A stretch of 58,545 nucleotides of DNA from Granulosicoccus sp. (GTDB taxonomy: Bacteria; Pseudomonadota; Gammaproteobacteria; Granulosicoccales; Granulosicoccaceae), in NCBI GenBank assembly GCA_013002205.1, contig JABDKN010000005.1:1-58545 (forward strand), given 5' to 3'. The position numbers and the translations under genes were made by a program. Below, one piece after another: positions 24,889 to 32,676 of the stretch; position 1 is the first letter of the stretch, and each line of letters begins with the position of its first letter. The notes under the pieces are model-generated. The model saw only the letters and a program-made list of their open reading frames with translations. It searched no databases and was not told the DNA's origin.

Positions 24889-26046
24889 TTACACCGCCAG
24901 GGTTGCCACCTGCTGTTCTACCGCTTTTGCCACGTCGTCCAGCGTCGAGTCGCCGCCCAGTTCCACTGTCCTGAGGCGTCCCTTGGCAAAGGCTTCATCA
25001 ACGGCACGGACAATCAAACGACCGGCTTTGCCGAGAGCCTCGCAGTCATTTCGCTCAGCCAGCCATTCGAGCATCATGGCAGCGGACAGAAACATCGCGG
25101 TCGGATTGGCCACGCCCTGTCCGGCGATATCCGGTGCACTGCCATGGCAGGGTTGGAACACAGCATGCTCGTCGCCGATATCGGCCGATGGCGCGTAACC
25201 CATTCCGCCGATCAGGGCCGCTCCCAGATCTGACAGAATATCCCCGAACATGTTTTCCGTGACCATCACATCATATTCCCAGGGGCGGGTAACGAGATTG
25301 TGCGCCATGATGTCAACATACGCGTGATCGGACACCATGGCCCTGCAACCTTCATCATCCTTTGGGTTGTTACGCAGGTCGGCTTCGTTGAACAGTTTGC
25401 GGAAAAAGGCAAATGCCGGGAACACATTGGCCTTGTCGATACAGGTCACCCGTACCGCGCCTGGCATGCCATCGGCGAGCCTGATGCCGAGTCGACGCCG
25501 CGCCAACGCAAAGGTTGCGTCAAATAGCTTTTCGCTGATGGCCCGGGTGATGACCAGTGTCTCTTCGGCCTGCTCGTCACCGATCAGTCGCGCTGGTGCC
25601 TGCCTGGCAAACAAGCCTTCTATGGATTCACGGACCAGCACGAAGTCGATCGATGCTGCACGTGAGTCCGAAAGAGGTCCGGGTACGCCCGGTATGCTGC
25701 GTACTGGCCGCAGTCCAGCATAGAGTTCCAGCTCGAAACGCAGATCGATTTGCGGCGTTATTTCGGTACCGTCTGGATAACGAACCGCCGGGTCACCCAT
25801 GGCAGACAGCAATATGGCATCGGCCTGTCTGGCAGCCTGGATGGAGGCCCGGGGCAATGCATCTCCCGTGGCCTGGTAGGTTGCGGCACCCGCCGAGAGA
25901 GGTTGCAGCAACAAGCTGACGGTTTCACTTCCACTGGAGACGCGATGGCAGGCCTGCTGCAGCAACTCGCAGCACGGCGCGGTTATCTCCGGGCCGATCC
26001 CGTCACCTTCGAATACAGCGATTGTGAATATCCTGTCTGTGCTCAT
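24889..26046 (-). CDS. Isocitrate/isopropylmalate-dehydrogenase family oxidoreductase
   Basis: A beta-decarboxylating NAD(P)-dependent dehydrogenase, 385 aa. Visible are the GDGIGPEI start, the substrate segment LRPVRSIPGVPGPL, LVRESIEGLFA (family RExxEG), the catalytic region with Lys and Asp in VTCIDKANVF, and metal Asp residues in ENMFGDILSDLGA. RESIEG in place of the LeuB RELTGG argues against plain 3-isopropylmalate dehydrogenase; a tartrate, malate or other 2-hydroxy-acid substrate is more likely. ATG 26046 overlaps the stop of the upstream SMP-30 gene by four bases (ATGA type), so both are translated as a unit. Confidence 0.85.
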   Translation of the reverse strand: MSTDRIFTIAVFEGDGIGPEITAPCCELLQQACHRVSSGSETVSLLLQPLSAGAATYQATGDALPRASIQAARQADAILLSAMGDPAVRYPDGTEITPQIDLRFELELYAGLRPVRSIPGVPGPLSDSRAASIDFVLVRESIEGLFARQAPARLIGDEQAEETLVITRAISEKLFDATFALARRRLGIRLADGMPGAVRVTCIDKANVFPAFAFFRKLFNEADLRNNPKDDEGCRAMVSDHAYVDIMAHNLVTRPWEYDVMVTENMFGDILSDLGAALIGGMGYAPSADIGDEHAVFQPCHGSAPDIAGQGVANPTAMFLSAAMMLEWLAERNDCEALGKAGRLIVRAVDEAFAKGRLRTVELGGDSTLDDVAKAVEQQVATLAV

Positions 26047-27071
26047 TGAACAGTCCCCTGTATCAGTGCTTGCAGATCGCCCAGGCTGGCGGTCCAGTGC
26101 GGCATGGCGACACCCGTGTATTCACTGTCTATATACGGCAGAGTGTCGCCGAGCAGGTTGCCCAGAAAAAGACGCTGCCGCGCAGGACCGCCAAAGGCCA
26201 GGTTGGACAGATTCTTCACCCACCGGCTTCTGGCAATATCAAGATGTTCCCGACCAAGCGCATTGGCAGCAAAGGCTTCTTCTGTCCAGGCCAGGTGCGA
26301 GGGGTCAGAGTCCTCGAACATCAAGTGTGCTTCTCCGTGTGGGGATATGCGCACGATTCGATTGCTGACGATGCTGCTTACCCACAGATGCCCCTGTTCA
26401 TCGAGCGCAAGTCCATCCGGATAGGTTCCGGCTCCGAATGTGCACATGCAGACCCCCTTACCCAGCTTGACCGGGTGCATGTTCCTGAGCTCGAATCGGG
26501 TCAGCCGGCGAGCAAAGGTCTCGTTTACCCAGACATGGCCGCGTTGTTCGTCAATGACGCATTCATTGGTGTAGCCAAGCCCATCTGCCACGATTCGTGC
26601 ATCTGTCGATCCGGCCGTCGCCACTGCAATGAATCCGCTTTGCGCACTGGCTCTGTAATCGGCTGCCCGCGGCGTCAGGCGTGTACTGACCGTTACCCAG
26701 ATTCTACCGTCGCTGTCCTGCACGACGTAATTGGCAGGCGGCATGGGAATTCCTTCGACTGTGTGCACAACCGGCTCCACCTCACCATGGGGATAAAGCC
26801 GGTAGATCCCACCCCGTTGGTCTCCCAGGTGGGCCAGAAGTACAGTGCCGCCGCCTTCCAGGGCTATTCCATTAGGGCGCAACGGGGTGTGCCAGCGACT
26901 CTGTATCGAATGTGTAGTGCCGCCCGGATCGATGACACTGATACCCCCGTTTCCAGACCAGTCTGGCGTCAGCAGCAGGCCGGAGCGATGGGCCACCACA
27001 CATTCCGGACGGCATAACTGTCGGCCGACAGTGCCATCGATCTGCCTCAACGGAATGCTTTCTGGTATCAC
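26043..27071 (-). CDS. SMP-30/gluconolactonase-family beta-propeller protein
   Basis: A 342-residue six-bladed-propeller protein of the SMP-30/gluconolactonase/LRE family. Evidence is the RPECVVAHRSGLLLTPD start (metal Glu in PEC), a mid-protein Asn in GYTNECVIDE and GTYPDGLALDEQGHLWVS with the metal Asp. Such enzymes hydrolyse sugar lactones. The start is GTG 27071, without a clear ribosome site. It is co-transcribed with the dehydrogenase through a four-base overlap, which suggests a lactone-to-hydroxyacid oxidation step. It is divergent from the taurine aminotransferase gene. Confidence 0.84.
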   Translation of the reverse strand: MIPESIPLRQIDGTVGRQLCRPECVVAHRSGLLLTPDWSGNGGISVIDPGGTTHSIQSRWHTPLRPNGIALEGGGTVLLAHLGDQRGGIYRLYPHGEVEPVVHTVEGIPMPPANYVVQDSDGRIWVTVSTRLTPRAADYRASAQSGFIAVATAGSTDARIVADGLGYTNECVIDEQRGHVWVNETFARRLTRFELRNMHPVKLGKGVCMCTFGAGTYPDGLALDEQGHLWVSSIVSNRIVRISPHGEAHLMFEDSDPSHLAWTEEAFAANALGREHLDIARSRWVKNLSNLAFGGPARQRLFLGNLLGDTLPYIDSEYTGVAMPHWTASLGDLQALIQGTVQ

Positions 27072-27161
27072 TTCGGTGTAATTGCTGGCACTGTTTGCTC
27101 AGGAGTTGCTGTTCCATAGTCTGACATCATTTTCCGATAACCTGGAGTGCGGGTTGGAGGG

Positions 27162-27178
27162 ATACTGTTGGACAGTAT
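27162..27178. promoter_or_regulatory. Perfect palindrome upstream of tpa: candidate operator
   Basis: ATACTGT-TGG-ACAGTAT has seven-base arms and a three-base centre, 76 bases before the tpa ATG and 91 bases before the SMP-30 start. A half-site-like TACTGTC follows at about 27184. It is well placed for a repressor of either divergent gene. The spacing is too short for a LexA box. Confidence 0.5.
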
Positions 27179-27253
27179 TGTTCTACTGTCGTCTGCGTCG
27201 GTTAATCTGCAGGGCAGGCGTCTGCGGTCACAGGCTACTTGGAGTCAAACTAG

Positions 27254-28636
27254 ATGAACAAACCTTCTGAAAATATTGATATTGCCGATCTGGTAGAACT
27301 GGATCGCGCCCGTGTCTGGCATCACCTGACACCGCACAAGCCTCTGGAAACCAGGGATCCCCTGGTCGTCGTGAAAGGCGAAGGTATGCGAATATGGGAT
27401 CAGCATGGCAAGGAGCATCTGGATGCCGTCTCAGGAGCCGTCTGGACGGTCAATCTCGGCTATGGGCGCGAGGATATTGCCAATGCGGTGCGAGATCAGC
27501 TGGTCGAAATGTGCTACTTCGCAGGCTCTGCAGGTAATGTTCCCGGGATCAGGTACGCAGAGCGCCTGATTTCGAAGATGCCAGGTATGAGCCGCGTTTA
27601 CTATTCCAACTCCGGCTCCGAAGCCAATGAAAAAGGCTACAAGATCGTCAGGCAGATTTCGGCGATGAAACATCAGGGCAGAAAGCACAAGATCCTCTAC
27701 CGAGACCGTGATTACCACGGCACAACCATCACCGCACTGTCATCGTGTGGGCAGAATGAACGCAAGGACCAGTATGGTCCGTTTACGCCAGGTTTCGTCG
27801 AAGTACCTCACTGCTGTGAGTATCGCAGCCAGTTTCCTGATGAATCCAACTACGGTGTCCGAATTGCCCGGGAAATCGAGAAGATCCTGCAGCGGGAAGA
27901 CCCGGACACCGTGGGTTCCATCGTGCTGGAACCGGTCACTGCCGGCGGTGGAGTCATCACTCCGCCGGAGGGCTACTGGGAAACAGTGCAGGAAATCTGT
28001 ACGAAGTACGGTGTGTTGTTGCATATCGATGAAGTGGTCTGCGGGCTTGGTCGTACAGGCAAATGGTTCGGTTACCAGCATTACGGCATCAAGCCGGATA
28101 TCGTCACCATGGCCAAAGGTGTTGCCAGTGGTTACGCTGCCATAGCCTGCACGGTGACAACTGAAGAGGTGTTCAATCAATTCAAGGAAAGTGATGACAC
28201 CATGGGCTATTTCAGAGATATCAGTACATTCGGTGGTTGTGCAGCTGGTCCTGCTGCTGCACTTGAGACCATGCGTATCATCGAGGATGAAAACCTGCTG
28301 GAGAATACGACCCGCATGGGCGAGTACCTGATGGAAAAAATGCGCGGTCTGCAGAACAAGTACAAGGTGATTGGCGATGTACGCGGCAAGGGACTGTTCT
28401 GTGGGATGGAACTGGTAAAGGACAGGCAGAGTAAAGAACCTGTAGACGAAAAGATGCTGGTAGCGATTGCGGCGGATTGCATGGAGCAGGGCGTAGTCAT
28501 CGGCCGCACCAATCGCAGTATCACGGGGCTGAACAATACGGTGTGCCTGAGTCCTGCGCTGATTTGTACTGAAGCGGATATTGACACGATCATTGGCGCC
28601 ATCGACGGCGCAATGAGTCGACACGCCATGCTCTGA
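27254..28636 (+). CDS. tpa: Taurine-pyruvate aminotransferase
   Basis: Class III PLP aminotransferase converting taurine and pyruvate to sulfoacetaldehyde and alanine. Similarity to the characterised Bilophila-type Tpa is obvious along the chain: VWHHLTPHKP, LDAVSGAVWTVNLGYG, SNSGSEANEKGYKIVRQI, RDYHGTTITALS, IDEVVCGLGRTGKWFGYQH and the PLP lysine Lys288 in TMAKGVASGYA. At 460 aa the length matches. The partner genes sulfoacetaldehyde acetyltransferase (xsc), alanine dehydrogenase and taurine transporters are not in the window, so taurine use is an inference from this gene alone. A terminator hairpin lies about 90 bases downstream. Confidence 0.9.
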   Translation: MNKPSENIDIADLVELDRARVWHHLTPHKPLETRDPLVVVKGEGMRIWDQHGKEHLDAVSGAVWTVNLGYGREDIANAVRDQLVEMCYFAGSAGNVPGIRYAERLISKMPGMSRVYYSNSGSEANEKGYKIVRQISAMKHQGRKHKILYRDRDYHGTTITALSSCGQNERKDQYGPFTPGFVEVPHCCEYRSQFPDESNYGVRIAREIEKILQREDPDTVGSIVLEPVTAGGGVITPPEGYWETVQEICTKYGVLLHIDEVVCGLGRTGKWFGYQHYGIKPDIVTMAKGVASGYAAIACTVTTEEVFNQFKESDDTMGYFRDISTFGGCAAGPAAALETMRIIEDENLLENTTRMGEYLMEKMRGLQNKYKVIGDVRGKGLFCGMELVKDRQSKEPVDEKMLVAIAADCMEQGVVIGRTNRSITGLNNTVCLSPALICTEADIDTIIGAIDGAMSRHAML

Positions 28637-28723
28637 AGAGTCAGTTCGAGTCGCCTGCGAGTAATCAATACGGCAGTCGTGCGGTGCGGGCTGTGGCCGG
28701 TGCGGGGTAATCCTGACACAGCG

Positions 28724-28750
28724 AGAATGGCGCCACGCGGGCGCCTTTCT
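28724..28750. terminator. Rho-independent-type terminator after tpa
   Basis: AGAA-t-GGCGCC, loop ACGCG, GGCGCC-t-TTCT. The stem has 10 pairs with one mismatch and ends in a T-rich tail on the plus strand and an A-rich lead. It can act in both directions between tpa and the convergent repeat-protein gene. Confidence 0.7.
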
Positions 28751-28893
28751 TCACAGCAGTTTTCGGTCTCCAGCAAGCCACGCTAAAGCGGGCCGTGCAG
28801 ATCCTGGTCTAATCCGGCAGTCCGGATTGTCTGCCGATCACCTCCGGCACCCCGTGACACCGGCTCACGGTTACTGCCAGCCAGGATCCTCGA

Positions 28894-30342
28894 TCAGTCT
28901 ACAAGTCCCTGCAGCCGGTCCATCATCGGACCGACGACCGGTGTAAGTACAGTTCCTACTCCTTCTTTGGTCAGAACCGTATCGACCACCGGCTTCATAC
29001 GTGAAAGGCCGCTGCGGATGACTTTCTGTAGAGGGCCGTGCGCGGCCTTCGGAATATCTGCAAACGTATCCGCCAGCTCGTTCAGTTCATTGCTCGCACT
29101 TTCCAGTCTGGGTAGTGCCATCTGCGCAGAGGCTTCATCGGTGACGCCGGACAGAACGGCCGTGGTGGTCCCGAACACGCCTCCAAGCTTGCGGCTGACG
29201 CCTGCGAGGCTGAAAGATCCTCTTTCAGTCGTTGTCATGGGACGGGTCATTGCAGTCGATATCCCGGCTTCCGGCTCAGTCTGCGCAGAGGTGTCCGGAG
29301 TTTCTGCCAGTGCAACCGCCGTCAGGTCTGCATCATCGCTGGACTCACTCGCCATGTCGCCAGCGGTATCAGCGGTGTCAGCGGCTACATCAGTACCGTC
29401 GGCAGTGGTATCTGTTGAGTCCGCTGTGGTTACGGCAACTGCGTCCGCTGCTACAGCAGCCGACTCGGCCACCGCGTCAGTGGCTTCATCGGCCGTATCG
29501 GCCGTGGCATCCATGACCTCGGTGGCCGTCTCTTCCACTGCGTCGGCGGCATCTAGAGTCGCCTCAGTAGCCTCCGCCGTTGCATCTGTCACCGCGTCAG
29601 TGGCTTCATCGGCCGTATCGGCTGCGGCATCCATGACCTCGGTGGCCGTCTCTTCCACTGCGTCGGCGCCATCTACAGCGACCTCGGTGGCCTCTGCCGT
29701 TGCATCTGTCACCGCGTCAGTGGCTTCATCGGCCGTATCAGCGGTGGCATCCATGACCTCGGTGGCCGTCTCTTCCACTGCGTCGGCGGCATCTGCAGCC
29801 GCGTCAGTGGCCTCTGCCGTTGCGTCTGTGACCGCGTCAGTGGCTTCCGCCGTTGCATCTGTCACCGCATCAGCGGCTTCATCGGCTGTATCGGCCGCGG
29901 CATCCATGACCTCATTGGCCGTCTCTTCCACTGCGTCGGCGGCATCTGCAGCGGTGTCCGAAGACGCGTCCGTTATCTCGTCCGTTACCGCGTCAGTGGC
30001 TGCCGCTGTGGTATCAGCCACAGAACCTGTTGCCGTGACGGCAGATACTTCCTCGGACGTCGCATCTGCGGTTATGGCTACCGACTCATCGTCTTGTTCA
30101 TTGCTGAACAAATTGAGGCCGATCCAGCCCAGAATCAGCACGGCTGCGATCGGGAGTACCTTTTTCCACATCGGGGACTGACCTCCATTTTGACCTGTAT
30201 TGCCACCCGAGCCGCCAAAATTACCAACAGCCTGTGTGGAATTGGATGAATCAACAGACGTGTCCGCTGCCGACTTCTCGGCACTGGCTGATGATGGGGT
30301 ACCGGCCTTCTTGCTCGGCTCTGACTTGTTGGTATTAACCAT
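28894..30342 (-). CDS. Membrane-anchored Ala/Thr/Asp-rich repeat protein
   Basis: A 482-residue protein of unknown function (ATG 30342; a GTG 11 codons upstream is less likely). A low-complexity N-terminus (Lys/Ser/Gly/Gln-rich, ~1-55) is followed by one membrane helix (~60-78, KVLPIAAVLILGWIGLNLF). Next comes about 280 residues of acidic Ala-Thr-Asp-Glu repeats, with a 40-residue unit around VEETATEVMDATADTADEAT in three to four copies. The C-terminal ~120 residues are ordered-looking, with LPRLESASNELNELADTFAD and a hydrophobic VGTVLTPVVGPMMDRL. The repeats should form amphipathic helices like LEA or apolipoprotein segments; that is inference. It is monocistronic and faces away from the next gene. 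Confidence 0.78.
   Translation of the reverse strand: MVNTNKSEPSKKAGTPSSASAEKSAADTSVDSSNSTQAVGNFGGSGGNTGQNGGQSPMWKKVLPIAAVLILGWIGLNLFSNEQDDESVAITADATSEEVSAVTATGSVADTTAAATDAVTDEITDASSDTAADAADAVEETANEVMDAAADTADEAADAVTDATAEATDAVTDATAEATDAAADAADAVEETATEVMDATADTADEATDAVTDATAEATEVAVDGADAVEETATEVMDAAADTADEATDAVTDATAEATEATLDAADAVEETATEVMDATADTADEATDAVAESAAVAADAVAVTTADSTDTTADGTDVAADTADTAGDMASESSDDADLTAVALAETPDTSAQTEPEAGISTAMTRPMTTTERGSFSLAGVSRKLGGVFGTTTAVLSGVTDEASAQMALPRLESASNELNELADTFADIPKAAHGPLQKVIRSGLSRMKPVVDTVLTKEGVGTVLTPVVGPMMDRLQGLVD
29470..29955 (-). repeat. 120-bp tandem repeats in the Ala/Thr/Asp-rich gene
   Basis: The block CATCCATGACCTCGGTGGCC recurs with a period of exactly 120 bases at about 29508, 29628 and 29748, with a fourth, slightly diverged copy near 29901, offset by an extra 33 bases. 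Each unit encodes 40 residues; the 33-base insert encodes an 11-residue sub-unit. The codon pattern also keeps the opposite strand open, creating a spurious antisense frame. Confidence 0.9.
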
Positions 30343-30882
30343 GGCGTCTTGCTCTGTTTGACTTGCACGTTGCACGAGTACATTGTGCCTGCTTCATTGC
30401 TGTGTGCATGCGGTGTATAAAAAAACGCTGTTTCGAAACTATCGATGCAAAATGCTGATTGGTGAAGTGCTGGTGATGCCGTGCACCATCAGTGTCCTTG
30501 TTTTCACAGGCCGCTGTGGCCGTTCACCGTCGGTCCATGGTTCTGCAAACGAATCGAAATCACAACGCGTTGGTGAGTACCTGCTGGCGCCGCATTCTAG
30601 CGAATAGCGTCGAGCCTGTGTCGAAACCTGATTCCAGGCACATGGAAATCGGCACGCTGGTAACTGCCAGGCAGGTGAGGACAGGGGCATAGGGCTGAAC
30701 TGTACTTTTAGATATGACGAACAGGAGAAATAGCTGCTGATCGGAGGATAGACCTTGGTATGATAGCGAGAGGCGTCAAAATATTGTGAGTTACTTCCGG
30801 TTTTTCGGCAATATATTGACGTGTCATGGACTGCTGAGTAACCTGCTCAGTAATGTAACAACAAACTTGTGGTATCACTCTC
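30343..30882. other. 540-base intergenic region without a recognisable gene
   Basis: It separates two divergent genes. Short frames on both strands have no family resemblance. The part from 30700 onward is clearly more AT-rich than the surroundings and holds the inverted repeat at 30775-30821. The rest shows nothing I can identify. Confidence 0.5.
30775..30821. promoter_or_regulatory. AT-rich inverted repeat upstream of the HsdR_N-like membrane protein
   Basis: CGTCAAATATTG (30775-30786) is mirrored by CAATATATTGACG (30809-30821), perfect apart from one extra base, with a 22-base spacer. It lies 61 bases upstream of the TTG start. An operator with two half-sites or a leader hairpin are both possible. 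Confidence 0.5.
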
Positions 30883-31545
30883 TTGGACGACCTCATCTAC
30901 AGTTTCCTGCTTCAATCCGGCTATCCCAGGGCGTCCATTATTTTCGATACCGACTTGCTCGGACCGGTTGGCCGGGTTGATTCCGGCATGAAAGCTCCCT
31001 CATTCGTCATTGTAGATCCGGTCAATGCTGATCTGCTGGCGGTTATCGAAGTTGTGGATGCCATTGACGGTGACACCCTGCGACAGGTTGCCATAGAAAC
31101 CGGAGCCTATGCGTCGCGGTTGGCAGGCAAGTCCATACAGGGCTTTGTCATTCGCGTCGATGTTCGTGGCAGAACTGAAGCTGAGCAGGTGCAGTTCTAT
31201 CGCATTTGGCCCAACAGCACCCTCCAGCAGCTTTCGAGCAAGACGTTTCCGGATCTGGAAACCCTGCGGGTAGCGAAACTGCTCAGTGAGGCCAGCATCG
31301 CAGCCGCAGTGAAATCATTGCCGGATTCAGAGCAGTCGCACAAACCTGAAGACGACAGGGCCGAACGCAGACCGGGTGCAGGAATGTATTTTCCCGCGTT
31401 CGTTCTCCTGATGCTGGTCATTGCAGACAGTTTCGTGACGTCAACCGGGGACGCACCCTTGCTTAGTGTCTCTCAGAGTGTGCTGGCATTTGGTGCTGCA
31501 CTGCTGTTGACATTGCCGGCTGCCATTCGTTTTCTGCGACGGTAG
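30883..31545 (+). CDS. Membrane-anchored protein with HsdR_N-like (PD-(D/E)XK-type) domain
   Basis: A 220-residue protein of unknown function starting at TTG 30883. The N-terminal ~135 residues follow the pattern of the HsdR N-terminal nuclease domain: SGYPRASIIFD, then RVDSGMKAPSFVIVDP, then LLAVIEVV, a QVAIETGAYAS helix and FVIRVDVRG. Asp45 and Glu56 fit the PD-(D/E)XK metal ligands, but the usual Lys of EVK is Val58, so cleavage is doubtful. A charged linker (~145-166) leads to two C-terminal membrane helices (~169-185 and 197-215). The assignment rests on motif order only. An unrelated membrane regulator cannot be ruled out. No restriction or modification genes are nearby. Confidence 0.6.
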   Translation: MDDLIYSFLLQSGYPRASIIFDTDLLGPVGRVDSGMKAPSFVIVDPVNADLLAVIEVVDAIDGDTLRQVAIETGAYASRLAGKSIQGFVIRVDVRGRTEAEQVQFYRIWPNSTLQQLSSKTFPDLETLRVAKLLSEASIAAAVKSLPDSEQSHKPEDDRAERRPGAGMYFPAFVLLMLVIADSFVTSTGDAPLLSVSQSVLAFGAALLLTLPAAIRFLRR

Positions 31546-31622
31546 CGCAGCACGCAGCCGGGCCCTTCGGCTGGCCCACTGGTGCATACTGTTGACTGGT
31601 ATTGACGGGTGTCCTCAACGTA

Positions 31623-32552
31623 ATGGAATCATTGCTGGCAGGCCTGCGGGCGGCAGGTGAACCTACCAGATTGCGACTCCTGGCCCTGTGCGCTCACGGT
31701 GAGCTGAGTGTTACGGAATTGACGCAGATTCTCGGCCAGAGCCAGCCCCGTGTTTCCCGACATCTCAAACTTCTGGTGGAAGCTGGCCTGCTGACCAGGT
31801 TTCGTGAAGGATCACTGGTGTTTTATCGCATTGCTGATTCAGGCGAATCCGCGCATCTGGCGCGGACGCTGGTTGATCTTCTACCCGACGATGACAATGA
31901 GCTGAGTCGTGATCTGGTCAGGCTGGACAGGATACGTCAGAAACGTGCTGAGATCGCCGAGAGCTATTTCCAGGAAAATGCCGGGCAGTGGAACAAGATT
32001 CGCGCCCTGCACGTACCGGAAGCGGATGTGGAAGCCAGGTTGCGCGAGCTGGTCGGTTCCGCACGAATTGGCAGTTTCCTGGATATCGGTACCGGTACCG
32101 GGCGCATGCTGGAGCTGTTCGCCGGGCAGATGGATCGCGGTGTCGGACTCGATCTCAGTGGCGAGATGCTGGCCGTTGCGCGAACACAGCTGGAGAAAGA
32201 TGAGTACCGTCATTTGCAGGTGCGCAAGGGTGACATGTACAACATGCCCATTGATGATCAATCCGTGGATGTGGCTACACTACATCTTGTACTGCACTAC
32301 AGCCTGGAACCTGCCAGTGTGATCATCGAGGCGGCGCGTACTCTGGCACCGGGAGGGCGGTTGTTCATAGTCGATTTTGCCGCCCATCAGGAAGAACGAT
32401 TGAGAGCTGAACACAAGCATCAGCGTCTGGGATTCAGTGATCGGGAAATTCACCAGGCAATGGTGTCGGCCGGTCTTGAGCCGGGCCCCGTGGATTCACT
32501 GTCAGGCGATCCATTGACCGTCAAGTTCTGGCAGGGTAGTCGCCTGCACTGA
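31623..32552 (+). CDS. ArsR-type regulator fused to SAM-dependent methyltransferase
   Basis: A 309-residue fusion. The N-terminal winged helix (~1-95) is ArsR-like: AAGEPTRLRLLALCAHGELS, then ILGQSQPRVSRHLKLLVEAGLL. The C-terminal class I methyltransferase (~110-300) shows the SAM loop FLDIGTGTGRMLELF, the acidic GVGLDLSGEML strand end and LAPGGRLFIVDFA. This fusion type is common in proteobacteria and often sits near methionine-cycle genes, which are absent here. No metal-binding cysteine motif (ELCVCDL type) is present, so arsenic sensing is unlikely. ATG 31623 was chosen over a TTG seven codons upstream; neither has a clear ribosome site. Confidence 0.88.
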   Translation: MESLLAGLRAAGEPTRLRLLALCAHGELSVTELTQILGQSQPRVSRHLKLLVEAGLLTRFREGSLVFYRIADSGESAHLARTLVDLLPDDDNELSRDLVRLDRIRQKRAEIAESYFQENAGQWNKIRALHVPEADVEARLRELVGSARIGSFLDIGTGTGRMLELFAGQMDRGVGLDLSGEMLAVARTQLEKDEYRHLQVRKGDMYNMPIDDQSVDVATLHLVLHYSLEPASVIIEAARTLAPGGRLFIVDFAAHQEERLRAEHKHQRLGFSDREIHQAMVSAGLEPGPVDSLSGDPLTVKFWQGSRLH

Positions 32553-32676
32553 TTTCCCCCGACTGTTAGCCTCATTGAGGTTAGTACCCAGGGGGGCTCC
32601 CCAACTGCGCTGAGAAGCGATCCCGTCTTTCTCGATTATCCGCCAGTAGCGGGGAATGGATGCATGTTGGAAGTTC

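Noticed and set aside
26046-27017. 323-codon plus-strand frame opposite the SMP-30 gene
   Set aside because: Antisense shadow: its translation is Cys/Gly/His-rich with no family signature, while the minus strand has clear SMP-30 motifs.
27162-27178. LexA (SOS) box
   Set aside because: The central spacing between CTGT and ACAG is three bases, not the eight needed for a LexA site.
28967-30181. 404-codon plus-strand open frame antisense to the repeat protein
   Set aside because: It is a by-product of the 120-bp repeat and Ala/Thr codon bias; its translation is serine/alanine low complexity with no start signal or family match.
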